This document shows, one piece after another, positions 1 through 11,995 of a stretch of DNA of 64,000 nt. The notes under the pieces were generated by a model that worked only from the letters and a program-made list of their open reading frames with translations, did no database searches and was not told the origin of the DNA. The stretch comes from Aedes albopictus (taxonomy: Eukaryota > Arthropoda > Insecta > Diptera > Culicidae). Position numbers and translations under genes: made by a program. Location: positions 41,017,464 through 41,081,463 of the forward strand of contig NC_085138.1 in NCBI RefSeq assembly GCF_035046485.1. The letters are read 5' to 3'. Each line of letters opens with the position of its first letter. Position 1 is the first letter of the stretch.

Positions 1-1099
1 AGCCAGATTTTAAGAGTAAACAAAACACTGCGATATGTAAACCTTATGGCATTTATTATTACCACAATAAAACTGCTCAAACTCTCAACAGATGGCGATC
101 CCTTTGGTTAGTAACGACATCTGTTGGTTGAAAAGCAGAAACTACGACACTGCTAGGTTTATTGTGGCCGTCATAAAAGTAAACTTGCTTTCGTTTTATT
201 GTGATCGTCGCCATATTGAAGAATTAGCTGAAGTGAATAAAACATAGATAATTTTGCTCAAATAAGCAATGATTTGACAGTTTCCCATTTCCGCAACATG
301 CTCACATAAATAATCCCTCTCAGCTGAGTATTTTTGTGATTCGAGATAGTTTTACTTATTAACAAATGGATTTATTTCATTCTAAGATGATAATATTAAC
401 CAAATTCAAAGCGCATTAATTTTATGTTGCTGCAACCTCAATATTCACGGTAAAATTGAATGCGCATAAGCCTGCCAACACAATAACTACTAAAATATTA
501 CTTTGAAATGATCGCTAACTACTTACGAATGATGTATCCTCCTGAACTTCACGCGCCATCGAAGAGGCTTCTCTGCATCTTGAACTGTCATAGTTTTTGT
601 TAAAAAAAAAAAACAACAACAATCATCATAACGTTAACCTCTTTTCGAGAATGGAAAATTTTTCAACTAGGTTTTAAAACAGTTTTATTGCTACACTTAA
701 TTTGGTTTGCAACACCTCTCCGAGAATGGTCTGCTTAGCCGGAAGATGCTCTTAAAGAGGTTGTCAAGAGGTTTCGATGTATAAATCAGTTTTATTGCAA
801 ATGGGTCATGAAGATCTCTTATAGAGCAGGCCAAAACTTTAAATGCTACTTGGTTTTTGTGCTGTTTTTATCTTCTACTCTATCATGATAAAATGCTGAA
901 CGCGAGGATGTTGATATGTGGCTTTTGCTCCTTTTCTAGTCGGATTGAGGGTACATTATGAGTTGGCCGTTCGCCTACATACAGGTGTCCTGTTCCGTTG
1001 GAGCCATGATCATATGCTGAATTTTACCAAGTACAGAATGTTTTCGTTCACAGGTTTGGGCGTGGCAAGGTGTTCAAAATGTGCAGAAGTGATCGGACA
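1..1099. other. AT-rich spacer, no gene seen
   Basis: I see no convincing coding region or element boundary here. The open frames from about 918 are short and have no family resemblance. There is a poly-A/CAA run near 601-620. Confidence 0.5.
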
Positions 1100-1858
1100 G
1101 CGGCACCCCTTTGATTTACAAGCGTGCCGATGTCCTGCTGGATTCCAATCTAACGCTTGCTGGCAAATTTCGTTTCCGCCTCTGTGTAGAGTGTGGCCGA
1201 CCCACCTCCACTTTCGGTCCCGAATTTCCGTCGCTATTGGCTTTTGATGACATCACGATGGAGCTCCACGCTGGAGGTCCAATCGTGAGGCCACCATGCA
1301 CGAATTATATACCGCAGGCATCTATTGATGGAGACCTGCAGCCGTTGAGTGTTCTCCACTGATACACACCAGGTTTCACTGGCGTATAGCAGCACAGATT
1401 TCACGCTCGAGTTGAAAATTCGGATTTTTTTTATACATTTCTTAAACTCGCAAAAGCAGCCCTCTCCTTCTTGATCCGTGCACATATGTTGATCTTGGTG
1501 CCGCCATCGGCCGCCATTTGGCTACCAAGGCATTGGAAGTTTTCAACATTCTCCACTGATTGCCCAGCTACCGTAAAGCTGGAAGAGTTGACCATGTTTA
1601 CTTCAAACGATTTGGTCTTGTTGACATTGATGGTAAGACCTGCCGCCGAGGAGCGATTGGCAAGATCATCGAGCTTGCTCTGCATATCAGAGCGCCGTTG
1701 AGCAAGAAGAGCAACGTCATCAGCCAGTTCGAAGTCATTTAGGTGCTCCATGGCAATGGGCTACCACAGCAATCCACGATTTGGTTCACGGTCAATTGAA
1801 CCTACCAGGATATCGTCGATAACGATGAGGAACAGTAGCGGTGATAGTATGTATACAT
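1100..1858 (-). pseudogene. Non-LTR retroposon reverse transcriptase, C-terminal part (broken)
   Basis: Read on the minus strand, this is the 3' half of a non-LTR reverse transcriptase. Frames covering 1431-1751 carry a degraded palm motif (ELADDVALLAQ) followed by the usual VNKTKS and FQCLGSQ segments. Frames at 1234-1485 carry the downstream segment with SVKSVLLYASETW and RCLRYIIRAWW, and a further frame near 1100-1230 carries KWRWVGHTL and ALDWNPAGHR. The frames do not join, so the copy is dead. The reading continues beyond the element at 1861-2509, which interrupts it. The clade is unresolved: it resembles the RTE/CR1-like endonuclease-reverse transcriptases annotated in many invertebrates. 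Confidence 0.75.
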
Positions 1859-1860
1859 TA

Positions 1861-2509
1861 GAGTGGGTCATCGTTTATATGGAAAAATAAAAAATTCAAT
1901 GGTATCCCATCAGATCAAAGCTTTTTTGATCCCATTTCAGGACCCAAATAAGTGTGCAAAATTTGGGCAGGATCGGTTATGTCTACGTTTTGCGCATCGG
2001 GTTTGAAGTTTGTATGGAGTTTTACATGGGAAAACACACTTTCTTGCATTTCTCTCATAACAAGCTCGAATTTTTCTAAAACTATGATACCAATAAAAGG
2101 AAAACATAGGCTAAGGTATCCTGAAAAACTTTGTCGAAGACTGCGAAATGATCTGATGCTTATGAAAAAAGTTATAGCGTTGGCATTGCTTGGCGAAACA
2201 GTATGATTTTGTTGCTATTGTTATTCCTTTACATGTTAAAACATAAACACATGCATGCGGTTTGTTGGTTATAACTATTTTCACAAGCATCGGATCGCTT
2301 TGCGGTCTTCAACAAAGTTTTTCAGAACATCCTAGGCTATCATTTTACAGTATCGGTTAAAAAGTTTCAGACAAACTTTTTCAACTTATGACATAAATGC
2401 AAAAAAGTATGTTTTCCCATACAAAACCCCATACAAATTTCAATTGCAATGCGCAAAGTGTAGACGCAACTGATCGTGCTCAAAAGAAAACGGTTCCGAT
2501 GAGCCACGC
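1861..2509. mobile_element. Foldback TIR element (copy 1), TA-flanked
   Basis: The ends read GAGTGGGTCATCG and CGATGAGCCACGC, an imperfect terminal inverted repeat flanked by TA (1859-1860 and 2510-2511). The two halves are largely complementary: ATAGCCTAGG...GATCCGATGCTT-type sequence on the left recurs inverted on the right, so the element can fold on itself. A second copy lies at 25044-25743; this copy lacks about 51 bp near its right end. It splits the reverse transcriptase on either side. No transposase is encoded, so it is non-autonomous; the TA flank suggests Tc1/mariner-type mobilisation (inference). Confidence 0.8.
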
Positions 2510-2785
2510 TAGTATACATCCTTGCCTCACTCCAGCAACGACCCGGATGGGTTCGGACAAAACACCGTTGTGGAGTGCTCTGTGTGCACGAAAATGCTCT
2601 GTTCTATGCTTCAATGAGGCCGATGATTTTCTCCCTTGCGCCTGAGGGCTTCCCACATGTTTCCGTGAATGAGACGGTCGAAAGCTTTTTCGTTATCAAT
2701 GAACACCCGGTAAGGAGACTCTTGGAATTCATTGTTTGCTTCAGCATTATACGGAGCGTGACAATATCAGGTATCAGAAGGCCTG
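2510..2785 (-). pseudogene. Non-LTR reverse transcriptase, N-terminal part (broken)
   Basis: This continues the relic at 1100-1858 on the far side of the inserted foldback element. The minus-strand reading gives GVRQGCILSPLL, split exactly at the insertion, and upstream the segment NEKAFDRLIHGNMWEALRR, the usual active-site region A and its context. It runs out near 2785, where the 3' tail of the LOA-like element begins, so that element probably inserted into this one. Confidence 0.7.
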
Positions 2786-2931
2786 AGGGAAAGGGAAGGA
2801 AATAAGGATAAGGAAGGGGATAAGGGCAGGTAGGGAAATAGGAAGAGGATAATAACGCATAAGCGTACCACAATGGGTTCAAACAGCGCCCTGAAAAGGG
2901 CACTGTAATAACGCATAAAGCGAAAGAGAGC

Positions 2932-3762
2932 CTATAGCTCTTTACCACAGCTGGTTAAGAAAAACAGAATATCCTGAATATTCAGGTCTCTGAAGTCAGT
3001 TTCACTTAATAAGTGTTTACCGAGTACTCGGAAATCCAGTTGCGCAAAAACTGGGCAGTTACAGCAATTGTGCTTTGACTGATTTGTAAGATACTTCGCC
3101 ACCATTGGAGATGGCTCAGTACAATACAATTTGGTTTGACGACATGACTCCAAACTATTCCAGTATTGTCTGTGTTGAGTAGCAGCCCAGGTGTGAATCT
3201 GAATCTTTACCCAACACTTCGGCATCGGAATAGCTGGCTCAGGGCCAATGAAGTCATGTGATGCTCCTGAGCGAGCTAACTTATCAGCCAATTCATTTCC
3301 AGCGATGGAAGACTGGCCAGGCACCCATACTAGGTGTACAGCGTTTGCTGAATTCAGCTCCTCGATTTGAGTTCGACAAGCGATAACTATCTTCGACCTA
3401 GAGTTGGCCGAAGCAAGTGCTTTAATAGCAGCCTGGCTATCTGAACAGAAGTATATTGCTTTGCCCATTACGTGCTGCTGAAGTGCTGATTGCACTCCGC
3501 ACATAAGAGCAAAGATTTCGGCCTGAAAAACGGTGCAGTGTCTACCTAGTGAGTAAGACTGATGCAGCCTTAGCTCACGAGAATAAACACCAGCACCCGC
3601 TCGACCTTCGAGAAGGGAGCCATCAGTGTTAACATACGATGCCGTCTGAAATACTTCTTTCCAGATATCCAGATGTCCACTCTTCCCGGGAAAGGAATTT
3701 CGTGGAAAATGTCCTATATGGAAAATTACAAGCAATTGTAAGATCACTTGGAGCAAGGACAA
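2932..3762 (-). pseudogene. RNase H domain of LOA-like element
   Basis: The frame is 276 codons. It contains the four expected acidic positions of RNase H: NTDGSL, the E of FQAEIFAL, the D of FCSDSQAAI, and the D of GNELADKLA. VHLVWVPGQS gives the histidine-loop region, with the usual PGH written as PGQ, which loses the conserved histidine. It ends in a stop at about 2932, near the natural 3' end of the element. This domain would remove RNA during reverse transcription. The domain is the best preserved part of the copy, but its upstream partners are frame-shifted. Confidence 0.8.
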
Positions 3763-4480
3763 TTTTGTCCCAATTCACCAAAAGTGGAAACAACGAGGAG
3801 TGTGTTGATGTGCGGTTCACAGGAGTTTCCTCTAGTAGACCGAGTACCCGCAGACGGTAAGTGCAAGAAAGTGCTTCTTGTTTGAGATGAATGTGTAGTG
3901 AAGCAACGTCAAAGAGAACTTTGAGCGCTGCCGTGAGAGTTGAAGAGAACGCTCCAAACATCGCCATTAAGCACATCCTTTGCAGATGGCCTAACTTTGA
4001 TTGGATCGTTCTCATTTCGCCCTTTTGCCACCACACAAGACATCCATAAGCCAATATTGGCCGAACAACAGTTGTGTAAATCCATACTTGGGTTTAAGAC
4101 CCCAAGTTGTACCAAAGGTTCGCCGGCATTGCCCGAAGGCCATACAAGCTTTCTTGATTCTGAACTCAACATGAGGTGTCCAGGAAAGCTTGGAATCAAT
4201 AATGACTCCAACGTACTTTACCTGTTCAGTCACATCGAATTCAGAATCGAAGAGACGCAAAGGTCGAACGCCATTACGGTTTCGCCTTTCCGTAAAAAGA
4301 ACAATAGATGTTTTACTCGGATTAACCGAAAGGCCATATTGGCGACACCAACCCTCAACTACCTGAAGGGCGCTGTTAGGGCCAATCCCTGTTCACTCGC
4401 GACACTTGTTCGAGCTTTAATTAGCGGTAGAAAGGCAACGGTGATATCGTCACCTTACACTATCTTCGACTCTAATTAAT

Positions 4481-4735
4481 AACACCAGTTTGATGATATA
4501 ATGGACTGTAATAATCTATTCAAATTCGTGCGCGCGACCACACGGTCGATCAACAAGAACGATGCCGGTACCGACGACGATCGGAATAAAACTAAACTGT
4601 CTCACCGCAGCAGCCGCACAGGGATGCTGCGAGAGATTATCACTGCTCACGAGAATCTGCATAGGTGCAAATGATCGTGGTAACTCATGAGGGTATGCTA
4701 CAGTGGCGGACAAATTAATTTTATACAATTCCTAA
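4481..4735. other. Insertion inside the LOA-like reverse transcriptase, unidentified
   Basis: Coding similarity of the LOA-like relic stops near 4735 on one side and resumes near 4480. The intervening sequence is more GC-rich in its middle and shows no terminal repeats I can define. It may be a small insertion or a diverged stretch. Confidence 0.35.
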
Positions 4736-5533
4736 CAGGCGCTTTGCATCAGGTCGAAAAGGGTGGTGATACACATACCAACTAACAATGCTAGGTAGTC
4801 GGCGGCAAAACCATAAGTAGGAAAATCGCTATTATTGAGTTGCCTTAATAGCGTATCTACTACGAGATTCCACAAAAGCGAAGACAAGACTCCCCCTTGG
4901 GGGCATCCACAAACACTCAATTTCCTAATCCCTGCTAGACGCAATGTCGAGAAGAGATATCGGTTTTTGAGCATTTGGTGAATCCAATTGGAAATCATTG
5001 GAGATATACCATGACTCCGTGCGGCTTCCAATATGGCATCGAAAGGAACGTTGTCAAAGGCACCCTCGATATCTAAGAAAACACCCAAACAAGATTGCTT
5101 TTAAGCGAATGCTTTCTCGATATCGTAAACAACCTTGTGTAAAAGAGTCACAGTGGACTGACCAGATTGGTAGGCATGTTGGTTCACATGAAGAGGCACG
5201 TTGGCCAGATGAACATCACGGATGTAATGATCCACAATGCGTTCTAAGCATTTCAGAAGAAAAGAGGTCAAACTGATAGGTTTGAAACTCTTTGCTTCTT
5301 CATACGACGCACGTCCCAGTTTCGGAATGAACTTCACGGTAATATCTCGCCAAGATTTGGGAATATATCCCGTAGTAAAACTGCGAACAAGTATTTTTTC
5401 AAAACATGTTTGAAATAATCATGTTCCTTCTGAAGCAAAATAGGATAAATCTCATCAGCCCCACGAGATTTGAAAGGTATCAGTAGGTCGGCTCTAGAGG
5501 CACGAGATTTGAAAGGAGTAAAGCTATTAACTG

Positions 5534-5604
5534 CCGTTCTACGCCCGATTGTCCCATGTTATATGGGAATCCCATATAGCATGGGACAATTATGCGTAGA
5601 ACGG
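5534..5604. mobile_element. Short hairpin insertion (mini foldback)
   Basis: CCGTTCTACGC at the left is matched by GCGTAGAACGG at the right, and the inner part (ATTGTCCCAT...ATGGGACAAT) is also complementary. The 71-bp unit is therefore almost a perfect hairpin. It lies in the degenerate LOA-like reverse transcriptase and interrupts its reading. Confidence 0.65.
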
Positions 5605-6023
5605 AAGTTAAGTTCTCACTCATTTGATTCTATAGTTACAATACTCCGAGCCGAAGCCAGGGAACTACAAGAAAAGACATCAGGTTCATCCGAAGATGTA
5701 ATATCCACACATCCAGGGAAGTGTGTGCTGAATAAGCATTCCAGAACTTCCTCATCAGAGGAAGTGAGATCGCCATTTGACAAACGAAGTTCGTTCACTC
5801 GGAAATCCTTAGATTTCGCAAGGATTTTGTTTAACCGACTGACTTTACTCAATAACTGGAAACATTTGTACAATGGTTTTTCCAGCTGAATCATTCCTGT
5901 AGGCCTTGCGAGCCGACCTGATAGCCTCCGAACCAGCCGAACGTCGTCTGTTCCAACTCTTTCTACTTTGTTTCCTGAGTTTCGCCAGATCAGAGTTCCA
6001 CCAAGGGGTTCCTCCTTTGATCT

Positions 6024-6431
6024 TCACAGACCGTAGAGGGCATTCTCTCTAGCAGATACCATGATGAAGGTTATGCGGTTGCCTGTGTTAAGTAATGCAA
6101 GATCTGTTCTACTTAAGTACTCTATCAAACTGGAGCCTCTCAAGTTAATGTCTGAGCTGCCGCAGATGATATGATGAGCATTAGCATCACTGCCAACGAT
6201 TAGCGGAAGGCCTCTAGAAGTACAGTATGCGATAACGTGTTTGAAAGCATCCGTAGGGGATGCTATTGCGTTGTTAACAAGGACACAGGCTCGAGGCATG
6301 GCACGCGAGTTTGCCATTTCATGATTACTCAAAGTAGCAAACACCGGGTTCACCAGGTTTCCTAGATAGAAATCCCCCTTATGAAAGTAAGTTTCTTGTA
6401 CCAAGGCCACTTGGGCTGCATCATTTTGCAT
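6024..6431 (-). pseudogene. Endonuclease domain fragment of LOA-like element
   Basis: The frame contains ALVQETYF near its start and VGSDANAHH in the middle, with LRGSSLIEYL after it. These are the conserved segments of the apurinic-type endonuclease that nicks the target in LOA, I and Jockey elements. The N-terminal catalytic region is missing or too diverged to see, and the frame ends before the linker to the reverse transcriptase. Confidence 0.7.
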
Positions 6432-6470
6432 AAGTCTGCAAAGATTTATTGTTGCTGGTTCGCAACAAAA

Positions 6471-7240
6471 CCAGATCAGTATCGTTTGGAAAACGCCAAA
6501 GGCGAGGATACACAGAATACACTGTGTAAATCCCTTCAGGAACGTTTATTAATTCACTCAAATCTGCATATATAAGTGACAAAACCAACCCAAGTAAAAA
6601 CTATACCTAAAATTGACGAAGCGAAGTCAGTCCATCTCCTTTCCCGTCTGCTCCAATCCCTCCCAACACCCGGTCCACGACGGATTGGAAACGAATTTCC
6701 CGAGAAGCACGCAAATGTACACTTTTCATGAAAATGTAAAAACGTGATAACCCAGCAACTCGTTCCCGCGATGCGATGGCCGGCCATCCAAATGGATCCA
6801 TCTCTGCGCTGCTCGGTCGTCATTCGCCGGTGATGGTGTTCATCTCTCGACTCGACCAGGCAGCTAGCTAGCAGCGCTGCTTTCCTTTTCCATCCATTTG
6901 GCTCATTTGGAATTCGTTGGTTCATCCGTTCGCTCACTTTCTGAATGTTTTAATCAAATTTGATTTCCGCCTTTCGCACAATCGCTTATCCGCCATGGAG
7001 GAAAGCGGTGCAAGCGGGCGGACTTGGGTAGATGACCGGCGAGTGGTAGGGGGAATTTCACTACATTTCAACTTTTGCTCACTTCTCTCGGGAAATGGAA
7101 CGGGTCACCTTGGGCTCTGGAATGGGATGGGTTGAGTGAGCTTAAAGGTTTTTGCGACAATTGAATGACTGATAAGTCATTAACATACAATGTTGTCTAT
7201 CTGTCTATACATATATCAGTTTCCTCCTAAATTTGAAGGT
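6471..7240. other. Higher-GC stretch, no recognised gene
   Basis: The composition is less AT-rich than the neighbours and I see no element ends. The frames at 6554-6937 (minus) and 6917-7135 (plus) resemble nothing I know. It could be unique intronic or intergenic DNA. Confidence 0.35.
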
Positions 7241-7245
7241 AATAA

Positions 7246-7919
7246 CACTAGTTTACAAAATAAAACGAAAGTCGTGAACTTCTGTCATCGACCAAAATTT
7301 TTGAAGCACAATTTAGCGCTGATTTCGAAACAGCGCGTCAAAAAATTTTAAGTACAGCAGTTTTTTAGTTTCAGCTCAATATCGAGTTTTACATTTTTTT
7401 AAATATGGAATTTACTAAAATTCAAATATCTTGCGTTTTGTTCAACCAATTTCATATCTATTTCCGTAAATTAAAAGCTGAATACAATACCATTCGATCA
7501 TCTGAATGCAGGTTTTGCGTCAGATTGATGAAATTCAAGATATTGGCGAGTTTTTGGGACAATCTCCTTAAATTTTAGCAACATTTCCAAAAATATTTGA
7601 AGAAATGTATTTTTTTCAATAAGAAAAAAACAATCTAAAAATTCTTTCTCAACGTTTATTTGACATTTCATATGTAGGCGAGTTACAATAAAAAATTCAG
7701 CTCAATCGGAGCATTTATTACGGAGAATGAGATGTGAAGTTAGCGACTTTGTTTAAAAACAGAACAAAAATCGATTTCAAATCATCATCCTTGTATGGAA
7801 AGTCGAAAAACTTTCCGCTCTACTGTAATTTTTTTCCTTCACGTTTTTGAACTCAGGGCTTGATTCTACACCAAAAATGATCATCAGCTTACCGAGTTCA
7901 AAAATGCTGTAAACTAGTG
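7246..7919. mobile_element. TIR element, CACTAGTTTAC ends
   Basis: CACTAGTTTACAA at the left end is matched by GTAAACTAGTG at the right end. The stretch between is AT-rich with no coding capacity. The immediate flanks (GGTAATAA and TAATTCAA) do not give an unambiguous target duplication. Confidence 0.6.
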
Positions 7920-8952
7920 TAATTCAATTGGGCATTTTAATACGAGTTCTAATTCGGTGACTCACAACTAGCAAGTGTTTCGCACTTACACTCGTATTCT
8001 TCCTGAACCAACCGCATGGACGTCATTTTGATGATAAATTAGCATTGAAGAGGGTTTAAAGTGCGTCATAAAACCAAGAATCTTTTATTTTGGGTTTAAA
8101 ATGGTTCTAAGAACCTCTTCTAGTCTATTCAACTAAAAAATCTTACTTGGGTATGTATATGATGTCTAACGGATTTTGAGAATATTTTGTAAACCACCGT
8201 TCAAGACAATTCTTTTATTTTGGTTTTATGTTGGTTCTAAAGACCTCCTTAAATTTGTAGTTGATCTCAGCAACGTCAGCCTTGTGTATTTTACAGTCAC
8301 CCCGAAAAGGATGCCCCAATTGGATGATGATGGTCGCTGCTGCACCAGACCCCCCTCTTTCGGTCGGTCGTCGTTTGTCAAGCGGAAATGGGTCCCGCCC
8401 GATGCGATGTTGGGTGATGCACAAAACCAACCACTCTCTGTCCTGACCATCGCATCGCGCGAGCACGTCTCCGGTGCTTCTCGCTTGTTTGCTGACTCGT
8501 TTTAAGCCATTCTGTTAATTACACTTTCCCGGGATCCCGGGAAGCCATGAATTTCATCATCATGCATCCTAGCCGTGCCACGCCGCGCTCTGGTTGGATC
8601 CGAGACAACAAGAGAGAGAGAGAGCGAAGGATAGACGGGGACTAATTTGATTCGCTGATTTTTGCGAGCCCGGCTTTCCGTTGATCGAACATTAATGATT
8701 GATTGAGTTTCTTTTAACTGGTACTCGGGAAAGGAGTGGAGTCAACAGAATTTCAAACAATGTCTGGCTGTGACGCGGAAAAACACCAAGTCAGCTGAAG
8801 TTTCTTAGTTCGGGGAATGACCTTGGGTTCAAAAATGATGGGTTCCTGGAGCTGGGGCGGAGAACTGTTTCTCTTCAATTGAATTGATTTATATTTCGAC
8901 TGGTTTAGATTGTTGTTGAATCATGGCCTTTAATTATTGAGATTTTCAAGAA
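7920..8952. other. Spacer with GA simple repeat, no gene seen
   Basis: This contains a (GA)n run near 8610-8624 and a less AT-rich patch around 8300-8600. Short frames on both strands of that patch mirror each other and have no recognisable product. Confidence 0.4.
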
Positions 8953-8960
8953 TTTCGTAT

Positions 8961-9452
8961 AGGGTAAGTGTACCAATTATGGCTATAGTACCAATTATTC
9001 GCCATAGTTGATTTTCACCCTTTAACGATGTAAATGAACAAGAAAAAAAATTTGAACAACAGATGACGTTCACAAAAGATGGTTGCACTCATTTAAACTC
9101 CACATTTTGCTCAAATTATGGTAGAAAAAAATCATTCTCCTTAAAATTTCGGCTTCCTTGCACCTAATATCGCCATAGTGTACCAGTTATGGCTAATCCC
9201 ATAAGAAATGCATGCAAGTAGTGCGAAAAAGAACCGATGTTAAAAACTGTAGCCATAACTGGCACAGGGTTCCTATCATTGGCACACGCTGTAATAAGTA
9301 CTAAAAGAAGTTTTGGCTCCGTTTCTGTATTTTTACTGTAAAGTATGGAAACTAAGCTATCTTTTAACGTATTGTTGACATTCGTTGGTCTTCTCGTTAT
9401 TTTTGTACAAATAGTTTTCCTTAGGTTGTGCCATAATTGGTACAGGCACCCT
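8961..9452. mobile_element. hAT-like MITE filled with GTACCAATTATGGC motifs
   Basis: The 492-bp element begins AGGGTAAGTGTACC and ends GGTACAGGCACCCT. It is flanked by the 8-bp sequences TTTCGTAT (8953-8960) and ATTCGTAT (9453-9460), a target duplication with one mismatch, which fits hAT-type insertion. The motif GTACCAATTATGGC or close variants occurs at about 8969, 8987 and 9180, and in inverse orientation near 9250, 9280 and 9430. The frame at 9164-9559 crosses its right border and is not a gene. Confidence 0.75.
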
Positions 9453-10113
9453 ATTCGTATTTTGTTTGTTTCTATATTCCCAAAATACTTACAAAGGTCG
9501 TTTTTACAACTAGCCCCTCCATAATTGTCACGTGAAGGAGGAGTGCGGTATAATTGCAAAGATCAGGATTGAGGAATCACATTGGAAAGCGTTCCATGCA
9601 ATCGTGTGTATACACAATACATGGATACACGTAATTGTACCACTTCACAATACAGTGTTACCTTGGTAGTATAACACCATCTTCGTCGGTCTTGCGCGAT
9701 GTTCCTCCAGTTTCCCCGAAGGATCAGAACTTTTTCAACCGCGTGCAGCCAGCGTGTTCGCGGCCGCCCACGAATTCACCGACCTCTACCTGGTTCTCTG
9801 CTGAATATTGTTTTCGCAGTTCTTTCTTCCGACATTCGCATTACGTGTCCAGACCACTGAAGCCTGCCTGTATTTTATACGTTTCACAATATTCGCTTCT
9901 TTGTACGCTTGGTACAGCTCGTAATTCATGCGTCTGCGCCATACTCCATTTTCTTGTTTCCAACCGAGAACTGTCCGCAGCACTTTGCACTGAAAAACTC
10001 CGGTAGCTTTTCGGTCTACCTCCTTTATCGTCCAATCCTCGTGATCGTAGAGGGCAACCGGAATAGTCAGCGTCTTATATAGAGCTAATTTCGTTGGCAT
10101 TTGCAAGTTATAG

Positions 10114-10268
10114 CCCAGTCAACCAGTGATCGTATAAGATGTTGCATAAGATGATAAAGTGGAGGCGATATGCGTACATTTTACATGCGCCTAAATGGAG
10201 GCATGCACGCATATGGCCTCCACTATATCATCTTATGCAACATCTTATACGATTACTGGTTGTCTGGG
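10114..10268. mobile_element. Palindromic MITE (155 bp) in RTE-like relic
   Basis: The left arm begins CCCAGTCAACCAGTGATCGT and the right arm ends with its near-perfect complement, finishing in GGTTGTCTGGG. The arms run about 50 bp with few mismatches and a short AT-rich centre. It interrupts the reverse-transcriptase coding remains. Confidence 0.75.
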
Positions 10269-11282
10269 AGGACCTAAGCTGGTTACGTAATCTGGTAAAG
10301 GCCGTATTCGCAGTTGCAATATGCATTTTCACTTCATGGGAAACGCCATGTCACCTATCAACAACTTCAAGCACATCCATATCAATCACTACCTCAACAC
10401 CACTAGGCCTGCCTCTGTCTCCATCCGCTATCATGTACATCGTCTTGAAAAAGTTAATCGTCAAGTCTATTCTCGCTGTCTCTCTCTTCAGAGGAACATA
10501 ATCTTTCTCCACTGCCCTACGATTGATGCCGATAAGATCAATATCGTCCGAAAAGTTGAGGAGCATGTGCGACCGTTTATGGTTATAGTACCATTCCTCT
10601 GCACGCCAGACCTCCTAATCACTGCCTCTAGTGCAATGTTGAACTGCAAATTTGAAAGAGCGTCACCCTGCTTCAATGCATCCAAGGTCACAAACGAGGT
10701 AGACACTTCGTCTGCGATCTGAATACTTGATTATGATCCATCAAACGTTACGCGTATTAGTCTAATCAGTTTCGCCAGAAAACCATGTTTTGACATTATC
10801 TGAAGAAGCTCATTTCTTTTCACTTTATGAACAGATGGTGAGTCTGCAAGTTATATTCCCGAAATTTATCTAGGATCATCCGCAGGTTGAACATTTGATC
10901 CGTCTTTGACCGGCCCTCACGAAAATCAGCCTGGTATTCGCCGACGAAGGACTCCTCAAGAGGTCTCAGTCTGTTGAACAGGACACGCAACAATTTCTTA
11001 TATGCCGAATTCAAAAGGGTAATCCGACTGTAATTGGCACATTCTAGTCTGTGTCCTTTCTTGTAGATTGGGCATATGAGGCCATCCAACCAGCTGCTAG
11101 GCAATTATATATCCTCCCAAATCTTTAAAATTACCTGGTGGATTTATGTAGCCGCTCGCTTCCATGCTTAAGAAATTCTACCGGGATCTCGTCCTTCCCT
11201 GCAGCTCCTTAAGGGCCTTCCTAACCTCATCCAGTGTTGGTGGTTCCACTGCTTGACCGTCACCCATTATTGTGATCCTGTT

Positions 11283-11654
11283 CCCGCACGGAGAAACTGA
11301 AAAACTCAAAATTAGGTATTTTGAGTTCTTTTTCATCTCCCTTTTCATGTGTCCTTTCTATTGTTGTCAGAAAGTGAAGAGAGAAACAGCCCAACTTTTG
11401 CAGTTCGAGTGCGTCAACCCAACACTGAGTTTCTAGCACAATACTCAAATTTTAGTGAATACATCCTAGTTGAAATTTCAGTTGGGTAAAAAAAACTTAA
11501 AATTAGGTATTTTTTTCACATTCATTTTTTTTTTCAAGCGGGATCAACCCAACCTAAACATCGATTCCATCAACTCAAAATTGGCTTAACACACGCAACC
11601 CCAAAGTTGGGTGTAAAGAACTCACTTTTGGGTAGTTTCATCTCTCCGTGTGGG
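11283..11654. mobile_element. MITE with CACGGAGA ends, filled with CAACCCAA motifs
   Basis: CCCGCACGGAGA at the left and TCTCCGTGTGGG at the right form the terminal repeat. Inside are repeated AACTCAAAATT and AACCCAA / TTGGGT words on both strands. It splits the linker of the minus-strand RTE-like relic. Flanks TGTTCC and TGCTCC suggest a diverged target duplication, but the exact boundary is unclear. Confidence 0.65.
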
Positions 11655-11995
11655 TGCTCCTTCACTGCTACCATTCGAAGCGCTCCTTCCATCTGGCTGT
11701 CTCCATTGTTTTTTTTTTTAGAAAATTACCTTCCCCATCATTTCACATGGCGAGCACTGGCGCAGTCTTGTGTCGCGCACCATAGATAGTTGCATAAAAC
11801 CTCCGCATATCGCTCCTGTTCAGATTTTTCTGCGCTGCATCAGTCACACTCTCTTCGTGCTGCGGTTTTTTTTTACTGCGATGGATACGTCTATCTGCTG
11901 CTCTTTCCACTCTGTGCCGCTCCCTTTTGCGCCGGGTACCGGTCACTAGCATTCGACTTCTGGCAGCATTCTTTTCGTTTCTTACTAGTTGGCAC

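Larger units (their letters stand above)
3700..5900 (-). pseudogene. Reverse transcriptase of LOA-like element (broken, catalytic site altered)
   Basis: Minus-strand fragments in order: KGGTPWWNSDLAKLRKQSRK linker (5845-6027), KFIPKLGR...FKPISLTSFLLKCLERIVDHYI (5101-5337), VFLDIEGAFDNVPF and GCPQGGVLSSLLWN (4732-5088), then the thumb and connection region to 3629 (FDSEFDVTEQVKYVGVIIDSKLSW, SRKLVWPSGN, MAYGCLVWWQ). The palm motif reads FAADYL where the family has an aspartate pair, so one catalytic aspartate is replaced by alanine. Stops and frame changes separate the pieces. The copy cannot be active. Confidence 0.75.
2786..6470 (-). mobile_element. LOA-like non-LTR retrotransposon, degenerate
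   Basis: On the minus strand the order is endonuclease (about 6430-6024), reverse transcriptase (about 5900-3700) and RNase H (3700-2935), followed by a pyrimidine-rich 3' tail to about 2786. A C-terminal RNase H downstream of the reverse transcriptase is typical of the LOA and I groups; Lian is a known Aedes LOA element, but identity with it cannot be tested here. Several frame breaks and two small insertions (about 4481-4735 and 5534-5604) show that it is inactive. Confidence 0.75.
9640..11970 (-). mobile_element. RTE-like non-LTR retroposon relic (minus)
   Basis: Minus-strand fragments follow the RTE order: linker with RRFYATIYGARHKTAPV (11743-11952), LDGLICPIYKKGHRLECANYSRITLLNSAYK and EYQADFREGRS (10820-11104), ALKQGDALSNLQFNIALE (10488-10706), the degraded palm FSDDIDLIG (10351-10566), then LALYKTLTIPVALYDHEDW and GVFQCKVLRTVLGWKQENGVWRRRMNYELYQAYKEA (9786-10106). 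The palm motif has S in place of A. Two MITEs (10114-10268 and 11283-11654) sit inside it. The relic has many frame breaks and no intact ORF. JAM1 is a known Aedes RTE; the subfamily here is not proven. Confidence 0.75.
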
